A stretch of 64,000 nt of DNA, taken from JALYNX01 sp963780755 (GTDB lineage: Bacteria; Actinomycetota; Acidimicrobiia; Spongiisociales; ZC4RG35). Positions 52,606-60,657 of this stretch are shown in pieces. The notes under the pieces are model-generated. The model was not told the origin of the DNA. It saw nothing but the letters and a program-made list of their open reading frames with translations, and searched no databases. Position numbers and translations under genes: made by a program. The number at the start of each line of letters is the position of its first letter. Within the stretch, counting starts at the first letter, position 1. The stretch lies in assembly GCA_963780755.1 (NCBI GenBank), contig CAWACX010000002.1, positions 372,001-436,000 on the forward strand, written 5' to 3'.

Positions 52606-53396
52606 CGCAGGCACCTCTGCAGAAGCCTGCGCGCCAGGACTCCGGCGGCGTGTCTCCGATATCCCTCTGTGGAGCGATGGTCGGTGATCGGGCTCACCTC
52701 TTCGGAGACGATGCGGGCGAACTCGCTGAGGTCGCTTTCGGTCGGGCTGGGGATCGAGGAGATCATCTCCTCGGCCCGGCGGGCTCGGATCGGAGTCGGG
52801 GCCACCGATCCCAAGGCAACGGTCGTCCGGCCGCTGTGATCTCTCGTGACAACCGAGCACACAGTGGCGATCACCATCGCGTTCCTGACCCCGACCTTCC
52901 CGAAATGCTGCCGCTCCGGAAGGTCATCGGGTAGCCGGACCGAGGTGATCAGCTCGCCGGCGAGCCGTGCGGTCTTCTTCACCCCGACGAAGAACTGGTC
53001 CCAGGGCAGGGATCGTGGGCCCGAGGGGGACTCCAACTCGATTGACGCATCGACAGCGGCGAGGAAGGGGAGCCCATCCCCGGCCGGGCTGGCCGTGCCC
53101 ACGTTGCCGCCGAGGGTGCCCGCATTCCGGATCTGTGGCGAACCAACTGTGCGCGCCGCCTGAGCCAGCGCTGTGGGCCCGTCGTTCTCGAGTCGCCTCC
53201 AGGTCACGCCGGCGCCTATACGGTTTCCCTCCCAGGCGGAGAGGTCGGCGATCCGGCGCAGGCTCACGACGTTCTTGGGGCGGGCGTGGCCGAAATTGAC
53301 CTCGACCATGAGGTCGGTGCCCCCGGCCAGGGCCAGGGCGCCTTCACCCATCGCCGCGACCGCGTCGGCGATGGTGGTGGGGTGATGAACCTCCAT
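52602..53396 (-). CDS. Xanthine dehydrogenase FAD-binding subunit
   Basis: A 264-residue CoxM/XdhB-type protein: ALAGGTDLMVEVNFG, the FAD loop IRNAGTLGGNVGTASPAGDG, and a C-terminal CO-dehydrogenase flavoprotein domain (HFGKVGVRNAMVIATVCSVV). It hands electrons to NAD or another acceptor. The ATG at 53396 is one codon after a TTG that could also serve. First of three overlapping xdh genes; it follows the amidohydrolase by 12 bp. Confidence 0.9.
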   Translation of the reverse strand: MEVHHPTTIADAVAAMGEGALALAGGTDLMVEVNFGHARPKNVVSLRRIADLSAWEGNRIGAGVTWRRLENDGPTALAQAARTVGSPQIRNAGTLGGNVGTASPAGDGLPFLAAVDASIELESPSGPRSLPWDQFFVGVKKTARLAGELITSVRLPDDLPERQHFGKVGVRNAMVIATVCSVVTRDHSGRTTVALGSVAPTPIRARRAEEMISSIPSPTESDLSEFARIVSEEVSPITDHRSTEGYRRHAAGVLARRLLQRCLR

Positions 53397-53408
53397 CAAC
53401 AGCGGAAA

Positions 53409-54767
53409 TTACCCGAAGAGGCCAGCTGCGAGTCGATTGTGCTGTTCGATCATCGGCCCGAGCTCCATTCCGGTGAGCATGCCGTGCTCGACGACTCGCG
53501 TACCTGCAACCCACGAATGTTCTACCCGTGCCGGAGAGCACATCACAACGGCGGCAATCGGGTCGTGGACGGCACCGGCATACTCGATTCGATCGAAGTC
53601 GATGGCGATGAAGTCGGCGGCCAGGCCGGGGCCGAGACGGCCGATGTCGGTGCGACCCAACACTGAGGCACCACCGACCGTGGCCAGTTCCAGCGCTCCA
53701 CGAGCCGTCATCTGCTCTCCACTCCCCACACCAGGCGCCGTTGCCAGGCGGTTGAGGAGCAGCGCCTGACGCGCCTCCCCCAACATGTGCGAGGAGTCGT
53801 TGGAGGCGGAGCCGTCGACTCCGAGCCCCACCCGAACTCCTGCCTGGAGATACCCGGAGACCGGGGCCAGACCCGAGGCCAGGCGCATGTTCGACGTCGG
53901 GCAATGGGACACCCCGGTCCCGGCGGCGCCCATCCGCCCCACTTCGTCCGGGGCGACATGGACGGCGTGGGCGTACCAGACGTCGGGGCCGGCCCAACCC
54001 AGGTCTTCCATGTACTCCACCGGGCGCCGATCGAAGCGTCCCAGGCAGAACTGCTCCTCGTCGGCGGTCTCGGCGAGATGGGTGTGCATCGTCACGCCGA
54101 GGTCGCGTGCGAGGTCGGATGTGGCCTTCATCAACTCGCCGGTGACGGAGAAGGGCGAACAGGGCGCGAGCACCACTTGAGTCATCGGGCCCGGCCCGGG
54201 CTGGTGAAAGAGGCCCACCACCCGGGCGCTGTCCTCGAGGATGGAATCGGTGTCCTCGACCACCGAGTCCGGAGGGAGGCCGCCGTCGGACTCGCCGAGG
54301 CTCATCGAGCCCCGGGAGACATGAAGTCGGATCCCCACCGGTTCCGCACCTTCGATTTGGTCGTCGACCCGGGAGCCGTTCGGCCAGAGGTATTGATGGT
54401 CGAAGGCCGTGGTGCACCCACTGAGCGCCAGTTCGGCGAGGCCCACGGTCGTCGCCGAACGGACGTGGTCCGGGGTCATCCGTGCCCAGATCGGATAGAG
54501 GGTGCGCAGCCAGTCGAAGAGACCGCTGTCCTGGGCACCGGGCACCACCCGGGTCAGGGTCTGATAGAGATGATGATGGGTGTTGACCAGGCCAGGAAGG
54601 ACGACATGTCCGTCTAGGTCGACGACCTCGTCTGCGGTGTCCGGCAGATCGGCGGTCCGCCCAACCTGCTCGATCCATCCGTCCCGGGCGAACAGACCGC
54701 CACCGGAGATCTCGGTGCCGTCCATAGTCGCCAGCACCAGGGCATTGCGGGCCAGCAGCGTTCCCAT
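53409..54767 (-). CDS. Amidohydrolase, 8-oxoguanine/guanine deaminase-like
   Basis: A 452-residue amidohydrolase: VLPGLVNTHHHLYQTLTRVV (metal His pair), LFDWLRTLYPIWARMTPDHV, MHTHLAETADEEQF, CPTSNMRLASGLAPV and GLGVDGSASNDSSHML (metal Asp). The LFDWLRTLYPIW stretch is closest to 8-oxoguanine deaminases and the hydroxydechloroatrazine ethylaminohydrolase group. In this cluster it would feed uric acid (from 8-oxoguanine) or xanthine (from guanine) into the pathway. The ATG at 54767 has a TAGCGT box 8 nt upstream. It heads the xdh operon. Confidence 0.86.
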   Translation of the reverse strand: MGTLLARNALVLATMDGTEISGGGLFARDGWIEQVGRTADLPDTADEVVDLDGHVVLPGLVNTHHHLYQTLTRVVPGAQDSGLFDWLRTLYPIWARMTPDHVRSATTVGLAELALSGCTTAFDHQYLWPNGSRVDDQIEGAEPVGIRLHVSRGSMSLGESDGGLPPDSVVEDTDSILEDSARVVGLFHQPGPGPMTQVVLAPCSPFSVTGELMKATSDLARDLGVTMHTHLAETADEEQFCLGRFDRRPVEYMEDLGWAGPDVWYAHAVHVAPDEVGRMGAAGTGVSHCPTSNMRLASGLAPVSGYLQAGVRVGLGVDGSASNDSSHMLGEARQALLLNRLATAPGVGSGEQMTARGALELATVGGASVLGRTDIGRLGPGLAADFIAIDFDRIEYAGAVHDPIAAVVMCSPARVEHSWVAGTRVVEHGMLTGMELGPMIEQHNRLAAGLFG

Positions 54768-54775
54768 CGCGCTCG

Positions 54776-54781
54776 ACGCTA
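54776..54781 (-). promoter_or_regulatory. -10 box of the deaminase-xdh operon
   Basis: TAGCGT ends 8 nt before the ATG at 54767, in the 39-bp gap shared with the divergent DUF6986 gene. Confidence 0.42.
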
Positions 54782-54806
54782 CCGGGCGCCATAGAGTCGG
54801 CTCACC

Positions 54807-56129
54807 ATGACGTTCCAACACGAGGACCTTGCGGGCTGGGGCTCGCGGCTCGATGCCGTGGCTGTGGAGGTTCGGGAACAGTTCCCCGGCGAGCGCCCCG
54901 ACCGCCAGCCGGTGCACACCGTCTATGGCGGGGCCCATCTTTTCACGGCGGAGACATCGGTCCGCCTCGGAGAGCTGGCCCGGGCGGCCCTGGAGCGTTG
55001 GGCGCCGGGATCTGCCGAGTTCGCATCGATCCTCGACATCGACCCCGAGCTTGCGGGCTCGGTCCACGGACTGGTGTCCAGGAAGTTGGAGAGCGAGCCG
55101 GTCGAGGACTTTCGGCTCGACTTCGAGGACGGATATGGGAACCGGCCCGACGACGAAGAGGACGGTCACGCCCGCTCGGCCGCCGGCGAGGTGGCAGCCG
55201 GGATGAAAGCGGGGACCCTTCCCCCTTTCATCGGGATCCGGATCAAGTCTCTCGCCGGCGATCTCCACCGCCGGGCGCTGCGCACCCTCGACCTCTTCGT
55301 GTCGACTCTGGCTGAGGCGGCCGGAGGCCTCCCCGATGGGTTCGCCGTCACCCTGCCCAAGATCCAGCATCGAGATCAGGTGTCGGTGTTCTGCGAGGCA
55401 CTGGCGGCCCTCGAGTCGGAGTTGGGCCTGGACCGGATCCCGATCGAGCTCATGGTGGAGACTCCGCAGAGTGTCATCGCCCGGGACGGAAAGTCGGGTC
55501 TGCGCGACTTCGTGGACGCAGCCGAGGGCCGGGTCCGCGGCGCCCACTTTGGTGTCTACGACTACACCGCTTCGATGAGCATCACCGCGGCCCACCAGAC
55601 GATGACCCACCCGGCCTGCGACTTCGCCCGTCATGTCCTCCAGGTGAGCCTGGCCGGCACCGGGGTCTGGCTCTCCGATGGGGCGACCAACGTGATGCCG
55701 GTGCCGGTGCACAAGGGTGAGAATCTGAGCCGGTCTGAGGAGGCCGAGAACCGTCGTCAAGTGGAGGACTCGATGCGGCTCCACTACGACCACATCCGGC
55801 ACTCGCTGAGCCATGCCTACTACCAGGGCTGGGACCTGCACCCGGCACAGCTGCCCACCCGGTATGCCGCCGTCTACGCCTTCTTCCTCGAAGGGTTGGA
55901 CGCCGCCGGGGAGCGCCTCTCCAACTTCGTGGAGGCGGCGGCCAAGGCCACGCTGGTGGGCGAGGTGTTCGACGACGCGGCCACGGGGCAGGGTTTGCTC
56001 AACTACTTCCTTCGGGCGGTGAACTGCGGTGCGATCACCGAGGAAGAGGCGATGGCCAGGTCCGGCCTCACCCTCGACGAGCTCAGAAGCCGGTCCTTCC
56101 TAACCATCCTCCAGGGCCGCAGCGGCTAG
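54807..56129 (+). CDS. DUF6986 protein, aldolase/malate-synthase-like
   Basis: A 440-residue protein with features of the HpcH/HpaI-citrate lyase superfamily: HTVYGGAHLFTAETSVRLGE, DFRLDFEDGYGNRPDDEE (acidic metal-binding patch), GIRIKSLAGDLHRRALRTLD, PIELMVETPQSVIA and GAHFGVYDYTASMSITAAHQ. Related proteins sit beside allantoin genes in other actinobacteria. The fold is shared with malate synthase, so it could act on glyoxylate released by purine breakdown, but no activity is proven. Divergent from the xdh operon and overlapping the convergent uricase gene by 4 bp. Confidence 0.82.
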   Translation: MTFQHEDLAGWGSRLDAVAVEVREQFPGERPDRQPVHTVYGGAHLFTAETSVRLGELARAALERWAPGSAEFASILDIDPELAGSVHGLVSRKLESEPVEDFRLDFEDGYGNRPDDEEDGHARSAAGEVAAGMKAGTLPPFIGIRIKSLAGDLHRRALRTLDLFVSTLAEAAGGLPDGFAVTLPKIQHRDQVSVFCEALAALESELGLDRIPIELMVETPQSVIARDGKSGLRDFVDAAEGRVRGAHFGVYDYTASMSITAAHQTMTHPACDFARHVLQVSLAGTGVWLSDGATNVMPVPVHKGENLSRSEEAENRRQVEDSMRLHYDHIRHSLSHAYYQGWDLHPAQLPTRYAAVYAFFLEGLDAAGERLSNFVEAAAKATLVGEVFDDAATGQGLLNYFLRAVNCGAITEEEAMARSGLTLDELRSRSFLTILQGRSG

Positions 56130-56944
56130 CGCTCGACGGTGAGGGAGATGTCTCCGTAGGGCTCGGACACCGGGTGGAACACCACCCCGAGGTCCTCCAT
56201 GCCGAACCTGGTGAGATCGAAGCCGAGGTGGTGCTGGTTGGGGAGTCGGAGTCGGATCGAGGCGATCTCGGGAACGGCCTCGAGCGCGGCGCCCGCCATC
56301 ATCCAACCCTGGTGTTGGAGGGACAGTGAGGGCTCGGCGAAGAAGCTGCTCGTCATCGCGTCGCGAGCCGCATTCCACGCCCCTGCGGTGTCAGGTGGCA
56401 CGGACTGGTAAAGCCACTCCGCGGAGACTGCCGTGGCCAGTAGCCGATCCTCGGCATCGGGGAGGATGGTGAACTCGTCCCGGGGAAAGCCGGCGAAAGC
56501 CGAGCCCGAAGTCTTCAACACAACCAGTCCCTCGATCCCGGCCCGGGTGGCGTCGTCGCCCTCGCCCATCGACACCCGGGCGGTGCGCCGTTCCGAGCCG
56601 CCACCAAGGAACCCGGTCCCGGTGACCCGGTCCCATCGCCTCTCGGAAACCGTCACCCGTGACCGGATCACGTCCTCACGGCTCAAGAACCGGGCCGCGA
56701 TGCGGGAGGCAAACCCCTCGAGATCAGGTCCCAGGTGCTCCTGGGCAAGCCCGTAGACCGTGTTACGCATGGTGTCGGTGGGGAGGACGGCTGTGTTGTC
56801 GCCGACGAGGTGAGTGGGCTCGTCGTCGTTTCCCAGCAACACCTGGACGGTGACATCGCTGAAACCGTGCTCGGCATCCCCACGAAGGACCTTGGAGACC
56901 CGGATCTCCGACTTTCCCCACCAGGTCTCGCCGAGATGCCCCAT
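56126..56944 (-). CDS. Urate oxidase (uricase)
   Basis: A cofactor-free uricase of 272 residues: KSEIRVSKVLRGDAEHGFSD, DNTAVLPTDTMRNTVYGLAQ (the catalytic Thr region), FLSREDVIRSRVTVSERRWD, LKTSGSAFAGFPRDEFTILP and RLPNQHHLGFDLTRFG near the end. It oxidises urate to 5-hydroxyisourate, the substrate of UraH encoded 1 bp upstream. Last gene of the operon allB, alc/OHCU, uraH, uricase. Confidence 0.95.
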   Translation of the reverse strand: MGHLGETWWGKSEIRVSKVLRGDAEHGFSDVTVQVLLGNDDEPTHLVGDNTAVLPTDTMRNTVYGLAQEHLGPDLEGFASRIAARFLSREDVIRSRVTVSERRWDRVTGTGFLGGGSERRTARVSMGEGDDATRAGIEGLVVLKTSGSAFAGFPRDEFTILPDAEDRLLATAVSAEWLYQSVPPDTAGAWNAARDAMTSSFFAEPSLSLQHQGWMMAGAALEAVPEIASIRLRLPNQHHLGFDLTRFGMEDLGVVFHPVSEPYGDISLTVER

Positions 56945-56945
56945 C

Positions 56946-57263
56946 TCAGCTCCCTCGATAGGTGGTGTAGCCGTAGGGGCTGATCAGCAGCGGGATGTGA
57001 TAGTGGTCCTCCTCCTCGTCGAGCGAGACCACGACGGTCACCTCGGGGAAGAAGGCGTTTCCCGCGTCGCCGGTGGCGAATGTCAACCGATAGACACCGG
57101 TGAGGACCGCCCCGGCGAGCATGGTGATCCGACCATTGACGTCGGTCACTCCCTGGCCGACGTGTTGCCAACCACCGTCGATGGAGCGCTCCAGGGTGAC
57201 CTCGACCCCTACTCCAGGGCTACCGGTGGAAGTGTCCAACACGTGAGTGCTGACCGAGGTCAT
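56946..57263 (-). CDS. uraH: 5-hydroxyisourate hydrolase
   Basis: A 105-residue transthyretin-like protein: MTSVSTHVLDTSTGSPG with the active-site His, GRITMLAGAVLTGVYRLTFA, and the diagnostic C-terminus YGYTTYRGS. It hydrolyses 5-hydroxyisourate to OHCU. The ATG at 57263 overlaps the stop of the allantoicase/OHCU decarboxylase gene (ATGA). Confidence 0.95.
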   Translation of the reverse strand: MTSVSTHVLDTSTGSPGVGVEVTLERSIDGGWQHVGQGVTDVNGRITMLAGAVLTGVYRLTFATGDAGNAFFPEVTVVVSLDEEEDHYHIPLLISPYGYTTYRGS

Positions 57264-58690
57264 GTCGATCCTCCTTCGCAGAGCATGCGACGCAGTCTGG
57301 TCGCGGTGATGGCACGCTGCTCGGCCGCGGCGTGGGCCAGCTCCTGATCCCGGCTGTTTTGGAGTCGCTCCTCGGCGAGGGAGAGCATCTCGTCGGCGCT
57401 CTTGCCCGACGCGTAGACGATGTATGTGAAACCGAACTTCTCCTCGTACTCGCCGTTGACCACCGCCAGCCGGTCCAAGGTCGACGCGGCGGCCGTTTCC
57501 GTGCCCAACTGCTCGCGGTTGGCGGTCTCGTCGCCACGCTCCCCAATCCGGGGATGGCCGGCGAATGCCTCCAACCATCCGGCCTCGTCGAGCCGGTCGA
57601 ACAGGCCGGTGGAAGTCTCGTGTACCCCGGCCACCGTGGGATAGGGCCGTGCCGCCACCATGCCCTCCACCCATGCCGTGGCGGCGCAGGCCTGAAGGAA
57701 GGACGGCGACGCCACGCTCTCGGTCAACGAGTTGAGGAAATCCAATCGCAGCCCCGCGGCGGCCTCCGGGTCGGGGCGTCCCATTGCCCGAACCCGGGCC
57801 AGACCGCCGTCGGGATGGATGTCGACCCTGAGGTAGCCGGCGTGGCGCGGCGCTGGGAAGGCGAGGTCGGCCACCGCATGCGGCGACACCGGGATCCGAT
57901 CCAGGACCTCCTCCCAAACCTTCCCGTCCTCGGACACCGAGATCGAGACCCAGCCCGGGGCATTGCCCTTGAAATGCCGGGTGTCGATCACCACCGACTC
58001 CAGGGTCCCGGCCATGCCGAGTTTGAATTCCGCCCAGTCGTTCCCCGGGCCCCTCCTCCGCTTGGTCTCCCACCCGTCCCACATCCCAGCCGGATCGGTG
58101 GGCCGGAGCAGATTGGATGGCGACGAGTAGTGGACGTCGGAGGCACCCAGCGCCTCCCCGCCGACGACCATCGACAGCAGGTCGGCCGGGCCCTGGTCGG
58201 GGCACACCTGGTCCTGTGCGGGGATGGGCGTCCCTTCCACGCGGAGACGGGCCACTCCTCCGTCGGGAAAGATGTTGAGCCGGAGGTGGGTGAAGCGGTG
58301 CGGGTTGGCAACGTCGAATGTGGCGCGGGAGTCGCCAGAGAGACCGGTCTCCGGGATCAACTCCTCCCAGATCGCTCGATCGAGGAGGTCGTCTTCTCCA
58401 TCCCCACAACCTTCGAGGGAGAACGACTCGGCATAGTTCCCGGTGAAGAACGAAGTGTCGACGACGACTCGCTCCACCCGACCGGGAAGGCCCATTGCGA
58501 CCAAACACCAGTCGTGGCCCGGCTCCCGGCGCCGCCTGGTCTCCCAGCCATCCATCCACTTGCCCCGATCGGTGTATTCGTCGTTGGACACCGGCTCGGC
58601 CGGGGAGATCAGGTTCTCGGCGGCGGCGAAGAACTCGTCGTTGCAGGCAACGATCCGGCCCCCGACCGGGATCGAGATCAGGTCGATCAT
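57260..58690 (-). CDS. Fused allantoicase / OHCU decarboxylase
   Basis: A 476-residue two-enzyme fusion. Residues 1 to about 310 form an allantoicase with its two beta-sandwich repeats, each carrying DGWET plus RRR-PG-DW (residues 47-61 and 205-219). From about 315 the chain is an OHCU decarboxylase (LDFLNSLTESVASPSFLQAC; FAGHPRIGERGDETANREQL with catalytic His379; EKFGFTYIVYASGKSADEML). The decarboxylase yields (S)-allantoin, allantoinase then gives allantoate, and the allantoicase half cleaves it to ureidoglycolate and urea. The halves therefore act on steps separated by the AllB reaction. The ATG at 58690 overlaps the allB stop. The frame is continuous, so this is not an annotation artefact. 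Confidence 0.92.
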   Translation of the reverse strand: MIDLISIPVGGRIVACNDEFFAAAENLISPAEPVSNDEYTDRGKWMDGWETRRRREPGHDWCLVAMGLPGRVERVVVDTSFFTGNYAESFSLEGCGDGEDDLLDRAIWEELIPETGLSGDSRATFDVANPHRFTHLRLNIFPDGGVARLRVEGTPIPAQDQVCPDQGPADLLSMVVGGEALGASDVHYSSPSNLLRPTDPAGMWDGWETKRRRGPGNDWAEFKLGMAGTLESVVIDTRHFKGNAPGWVSISVSEDGKVWEEVLDRIPVSPHAVADLAFPAPRHAGYLRVDIHPDGGLARVRAMGRPDPEAAAGLRLDFLNSLTESVASPSFLQACAATAWVEGMVAARPYPTVAGVHETSTGLFDRLDEAGWLEAFAGHPRIGERGDETANREQLGTETAAASTLDRLAVVNGEYEEKFGFTYIVYASGKSADEMLSLAEERLQNSRDQELAHAAAEQRAITATRLRRMLCEGGST

Positions 58691-59988
58691 CCCCGCACCA
58701 GCATCTTCCCCTTGCCTTCGACCATGGTCCCCGATGTGTACACCTTCTGCCCGCGAAGCACGGTCTCCACGACCCTGCCCCGGAGTGTCATCCCTTGATA
58801 GGGCGTCAACGGGTGACGGTGCAACAGCGACCCGCCATCGACCTCGGTGAGCCCGTCCGGGTCCCAGACCACGAAATCGGCGTCCATGCCACTTGCGATC
58901 GCCCCCTTCCTGCTCAGCCCGGCGAGTTCGGCGGGAGCAACAGCCAACCATCGTGCGAGCTCCTCGAGCCCAAATCCTCGCGGCGCGGCGCCGGTCCAGG
59001 TGGCAGCGAGCCGGACTTGAAGTGAGCTGATCCCGCCCCAAGCGAGCGAGAAGTCACCGCTCTCGACCGCCTTGAGATCGGCCGGCGCCGGTGAGTGGTC
59101 CGAGACCACCATGTCCAGGGACCCGTCACCCAGCCCCTGCCACAGCGCCTCGCGATGCTCTCGGGACCGAATCGGTGGGGCGCACTTGAACTCGGTGGCA
59201 CCGTCAGCGATGTCCTCCGAGGAGAAGGTGAGGTAGTGGGGACAGGTCTCGCCACCCATAGGCCCCTCCCTTCTCTTCCGCAACGCCTGGACCGAGTCCC
59301 CGGAGGAGACATGGAGGACGTGGACCCTCGCCCCGCTCTCCTCGGCGAGGCTTGCCGCCACTTCCACTGCCTCGGCCTCGCACTCGGAGGGTCGAGAATC
59401 GAGGTAGCCCTGATAGCTGCGCGGGTCACCGAGCATGGGGTGTAGCCGGGCCGGATCCTCGGCATGGAGCAAAAGGGGAACGCCAAGGGACCCCAACTCG
59501 GGCAGCGCTTCCTCCAGCTGGGAGATCGACATCGGCGGGAACTCGGGCACCCCGGAATCGACCAGGAACGACTTGAAGCCGCACACCCCGTCCTCGACCA
59601 GATCGCGAATCGAGGGCTCCGAGCCCGGGATCAGGCCTCCCCAGAAGGCGACATCGACGCTGATGCCGGAAGTGGCCGCGGCGCGCTTTGCCTCGAGTGC
59701 GGGGCGGTCCACGGTTGGCGGGATCGAGTTGAGGGGCATATCCACGATCGTGGTCGTCCCCCCTGCGGCCGCAGCCTGGGTCGCCGATCGGAACCCTTCC
59801 CAACCGGTGCGACCCGGCTCGTTGACGTGGACATGCGAGTCGACCAGGCCCGGCATCACCACCAGGTCGCCGTAGTCCTCGTCGGCGGGGCCCTGACCGA
59901 TTTCTTGGATCACCCCACCGGCATGGTGGATGGTGGCGGGCCGGACGCCGTCCGGCAGGACCACGCGGCGACTGCGCAGCGAAGGCAC
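58687..59988 (-). CDS. allB: Allantoinase
   Basis: A 433-residue cyclic amidohydrolase: VMPGLVDSHVHVNEPGRTGW (metal His pair), CGFKSFLVDSGVPEFP (the carboxylated Lys), MGGETCPHYLTFSSEDIADG, KCAPPIRS and VVSDHSPAPADLK (metal Asp). CPHYLTF and FKSFL are allantoinase features rather than dihydropyrimidinase. It opens allantoin to allantoate. The GTG at 59988 has TAGGTT 6 nt upstream, so it heads the operon as a leaderless gene. Confidence 0.94.
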   Translation of the reverse strand: MPSLRSRRVVLPDGVRPATIHHAGGVIQEIGQGPADEDYGDLVVMPGLVDSHVHVNEPGRTGWEGFRSATQAAAAGGTTTIVDMPLNSIPPTVDRPALEAKRAAATSGISVDVAFWGGLIPGSEPSIRDLVEDGVCGFKSFLVDSGVPEFPPMSISQLEEALPELGSLGVPLLLHAEDPARLHPMLGDPRSYQGYLDSRPSECEAEAVEVAASLAEESGARVHVLHVSSGDSVQALRKRREGPMGGETCPHYLTFSSEDIADGATEFKCAPPIRSREHREALWQGLGDGSLDMVVSDHSPAPADLKAVESGDFSLAWGGISSLQVRLAATWTGAAPRGFGLEELARWLAVAPAELAGLSRKGAIASGMDADFVVWDPDGLTEVDGGSLLHRHPLTPYQGMTLRGRVVETVLRGQKVYTSGTMVEGKGKMLVRG

Positions 59989-59994
59989 CTCTCG

Positions 59995-60000
59995 AACCTA
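59995..60000 (-). promoter_or_regulatory. -10 box of the allantoin/urate operon
   Basis: TAGGTT ends 6 nt before the allB GTG. No operator dyad was seen nearby. Confidence 0.42.
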
Positions 60001-60073
60001 CCGATCCGCCGCCGGGGGCCGGCAGACGGTTAGCTTTACCCGGTTCGCAGTCAGCATCGAGAAGGAGAGTGAG

Positions 60074-60601
60074 ATGGCCGCCGCGACCACGCCGGACCGG
60101 ACACTGAACTACGGGTTTCTCCTCGGCGGTCTCACAGCCGCCGTCTTCGGGATCATCCTCCTCATCCGGGGAGAAGAGGCGCTGAACCTGGTCGTGGTCC
60201 TGATCGGGCTCTGGTGGTTGATCCACGGGGCATTCATGGTGTTCTCGGTGTTCGTCGACAGCACCGACTGGGGCTGGAAGGTGGCCCTTGGCCTGCTCGG
60301 CCTGATCGCCGGGATCCTGGTCCTGATGAACCCCCAGGAGTCCGCCAACTTCCTGAAGGGCGCATTCGGCGTGTTCCTCGGGGTGCTGGGAATCCTGATC
60401 GGGATCGCCGGCTTCGTCGGCGCCTTCCGGGGAGGGGGGATCGGCGCCGGGGTCTTCGCCGCGGTGAGCGCCATCATCGGCCTTCTGATCTTGTTCAACG
60501 CCCAGGTCTCGGTGGACATCCTGATCATGCTGTTCGCCATCCTCCTCATCATCGACGGGATCGCCGGGATCTATCTGGGGCTCAAATACCGCGACGCCTG
60601 A
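60074..60601 (+). CDS. DUF308 / HdeD-like membrane protein
   Basis: A 175-residue protein with six membrane helices in repeated pairs (LLGGLTAAVFGIILLIRG, LVVVLIGLWWLIHGAFMVFS, ALGLLGLIAGILVLMNPQES, FGVFLGVLGILIGIAGFVGA, FAAVSAIIGLLILFNAQVSV, ILIMLFAILLIIDGIAGIYL). This is the DUF308/HdeD fold, linked to acid tolerance in enterics but of unknown role here. GAAGGAGAGTGAG precedes the ATG at 60074. Independent of the flanking operons. Confidence 0.85.
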   Translation: MAAATTPDRTLNYGFLLGGLTAAVFGIILLIRGEEALNLVVVLIGLWWLIHGAFMVFSVFVDSTDWGWKVALGLLGLIAGILVLMNPQESANFLKGAFGVFLGVLGILIGIAGFVGAFRGGGIGAGVFAAVSAIIGLLILFNAQVSVDILIMLFAILLIIDGIAGIYLGLKYRDA

Positions 60602-60657
60602 CCCCCTGAGCGTGTCTCAGCACTCTCGGTAAGCTCTCACCACGGAGAAGGAGGGCG

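Noticed and set aside
54768..55841. Long upstream extension of the amidohydrolase ORF (to 55841)
   Set aside because: The extra 358 codons are antisense to the DUF6986 gene and show no protein family; the amidohydrolase starts naturally at 54767.
57332..58798. 488-codon plus-strand ORF
   Set aside because: Antisense to the fused allantoicase gene; composition and lack of any motif mark it as a GC-rich shadow.
58691..59041. Extension of the allantoicase/OHCU ORF upstream of 58690
   Set aside because: It overlaps allB in another frame; the ATGA overlap and family N-terminus fix the start at 58690.
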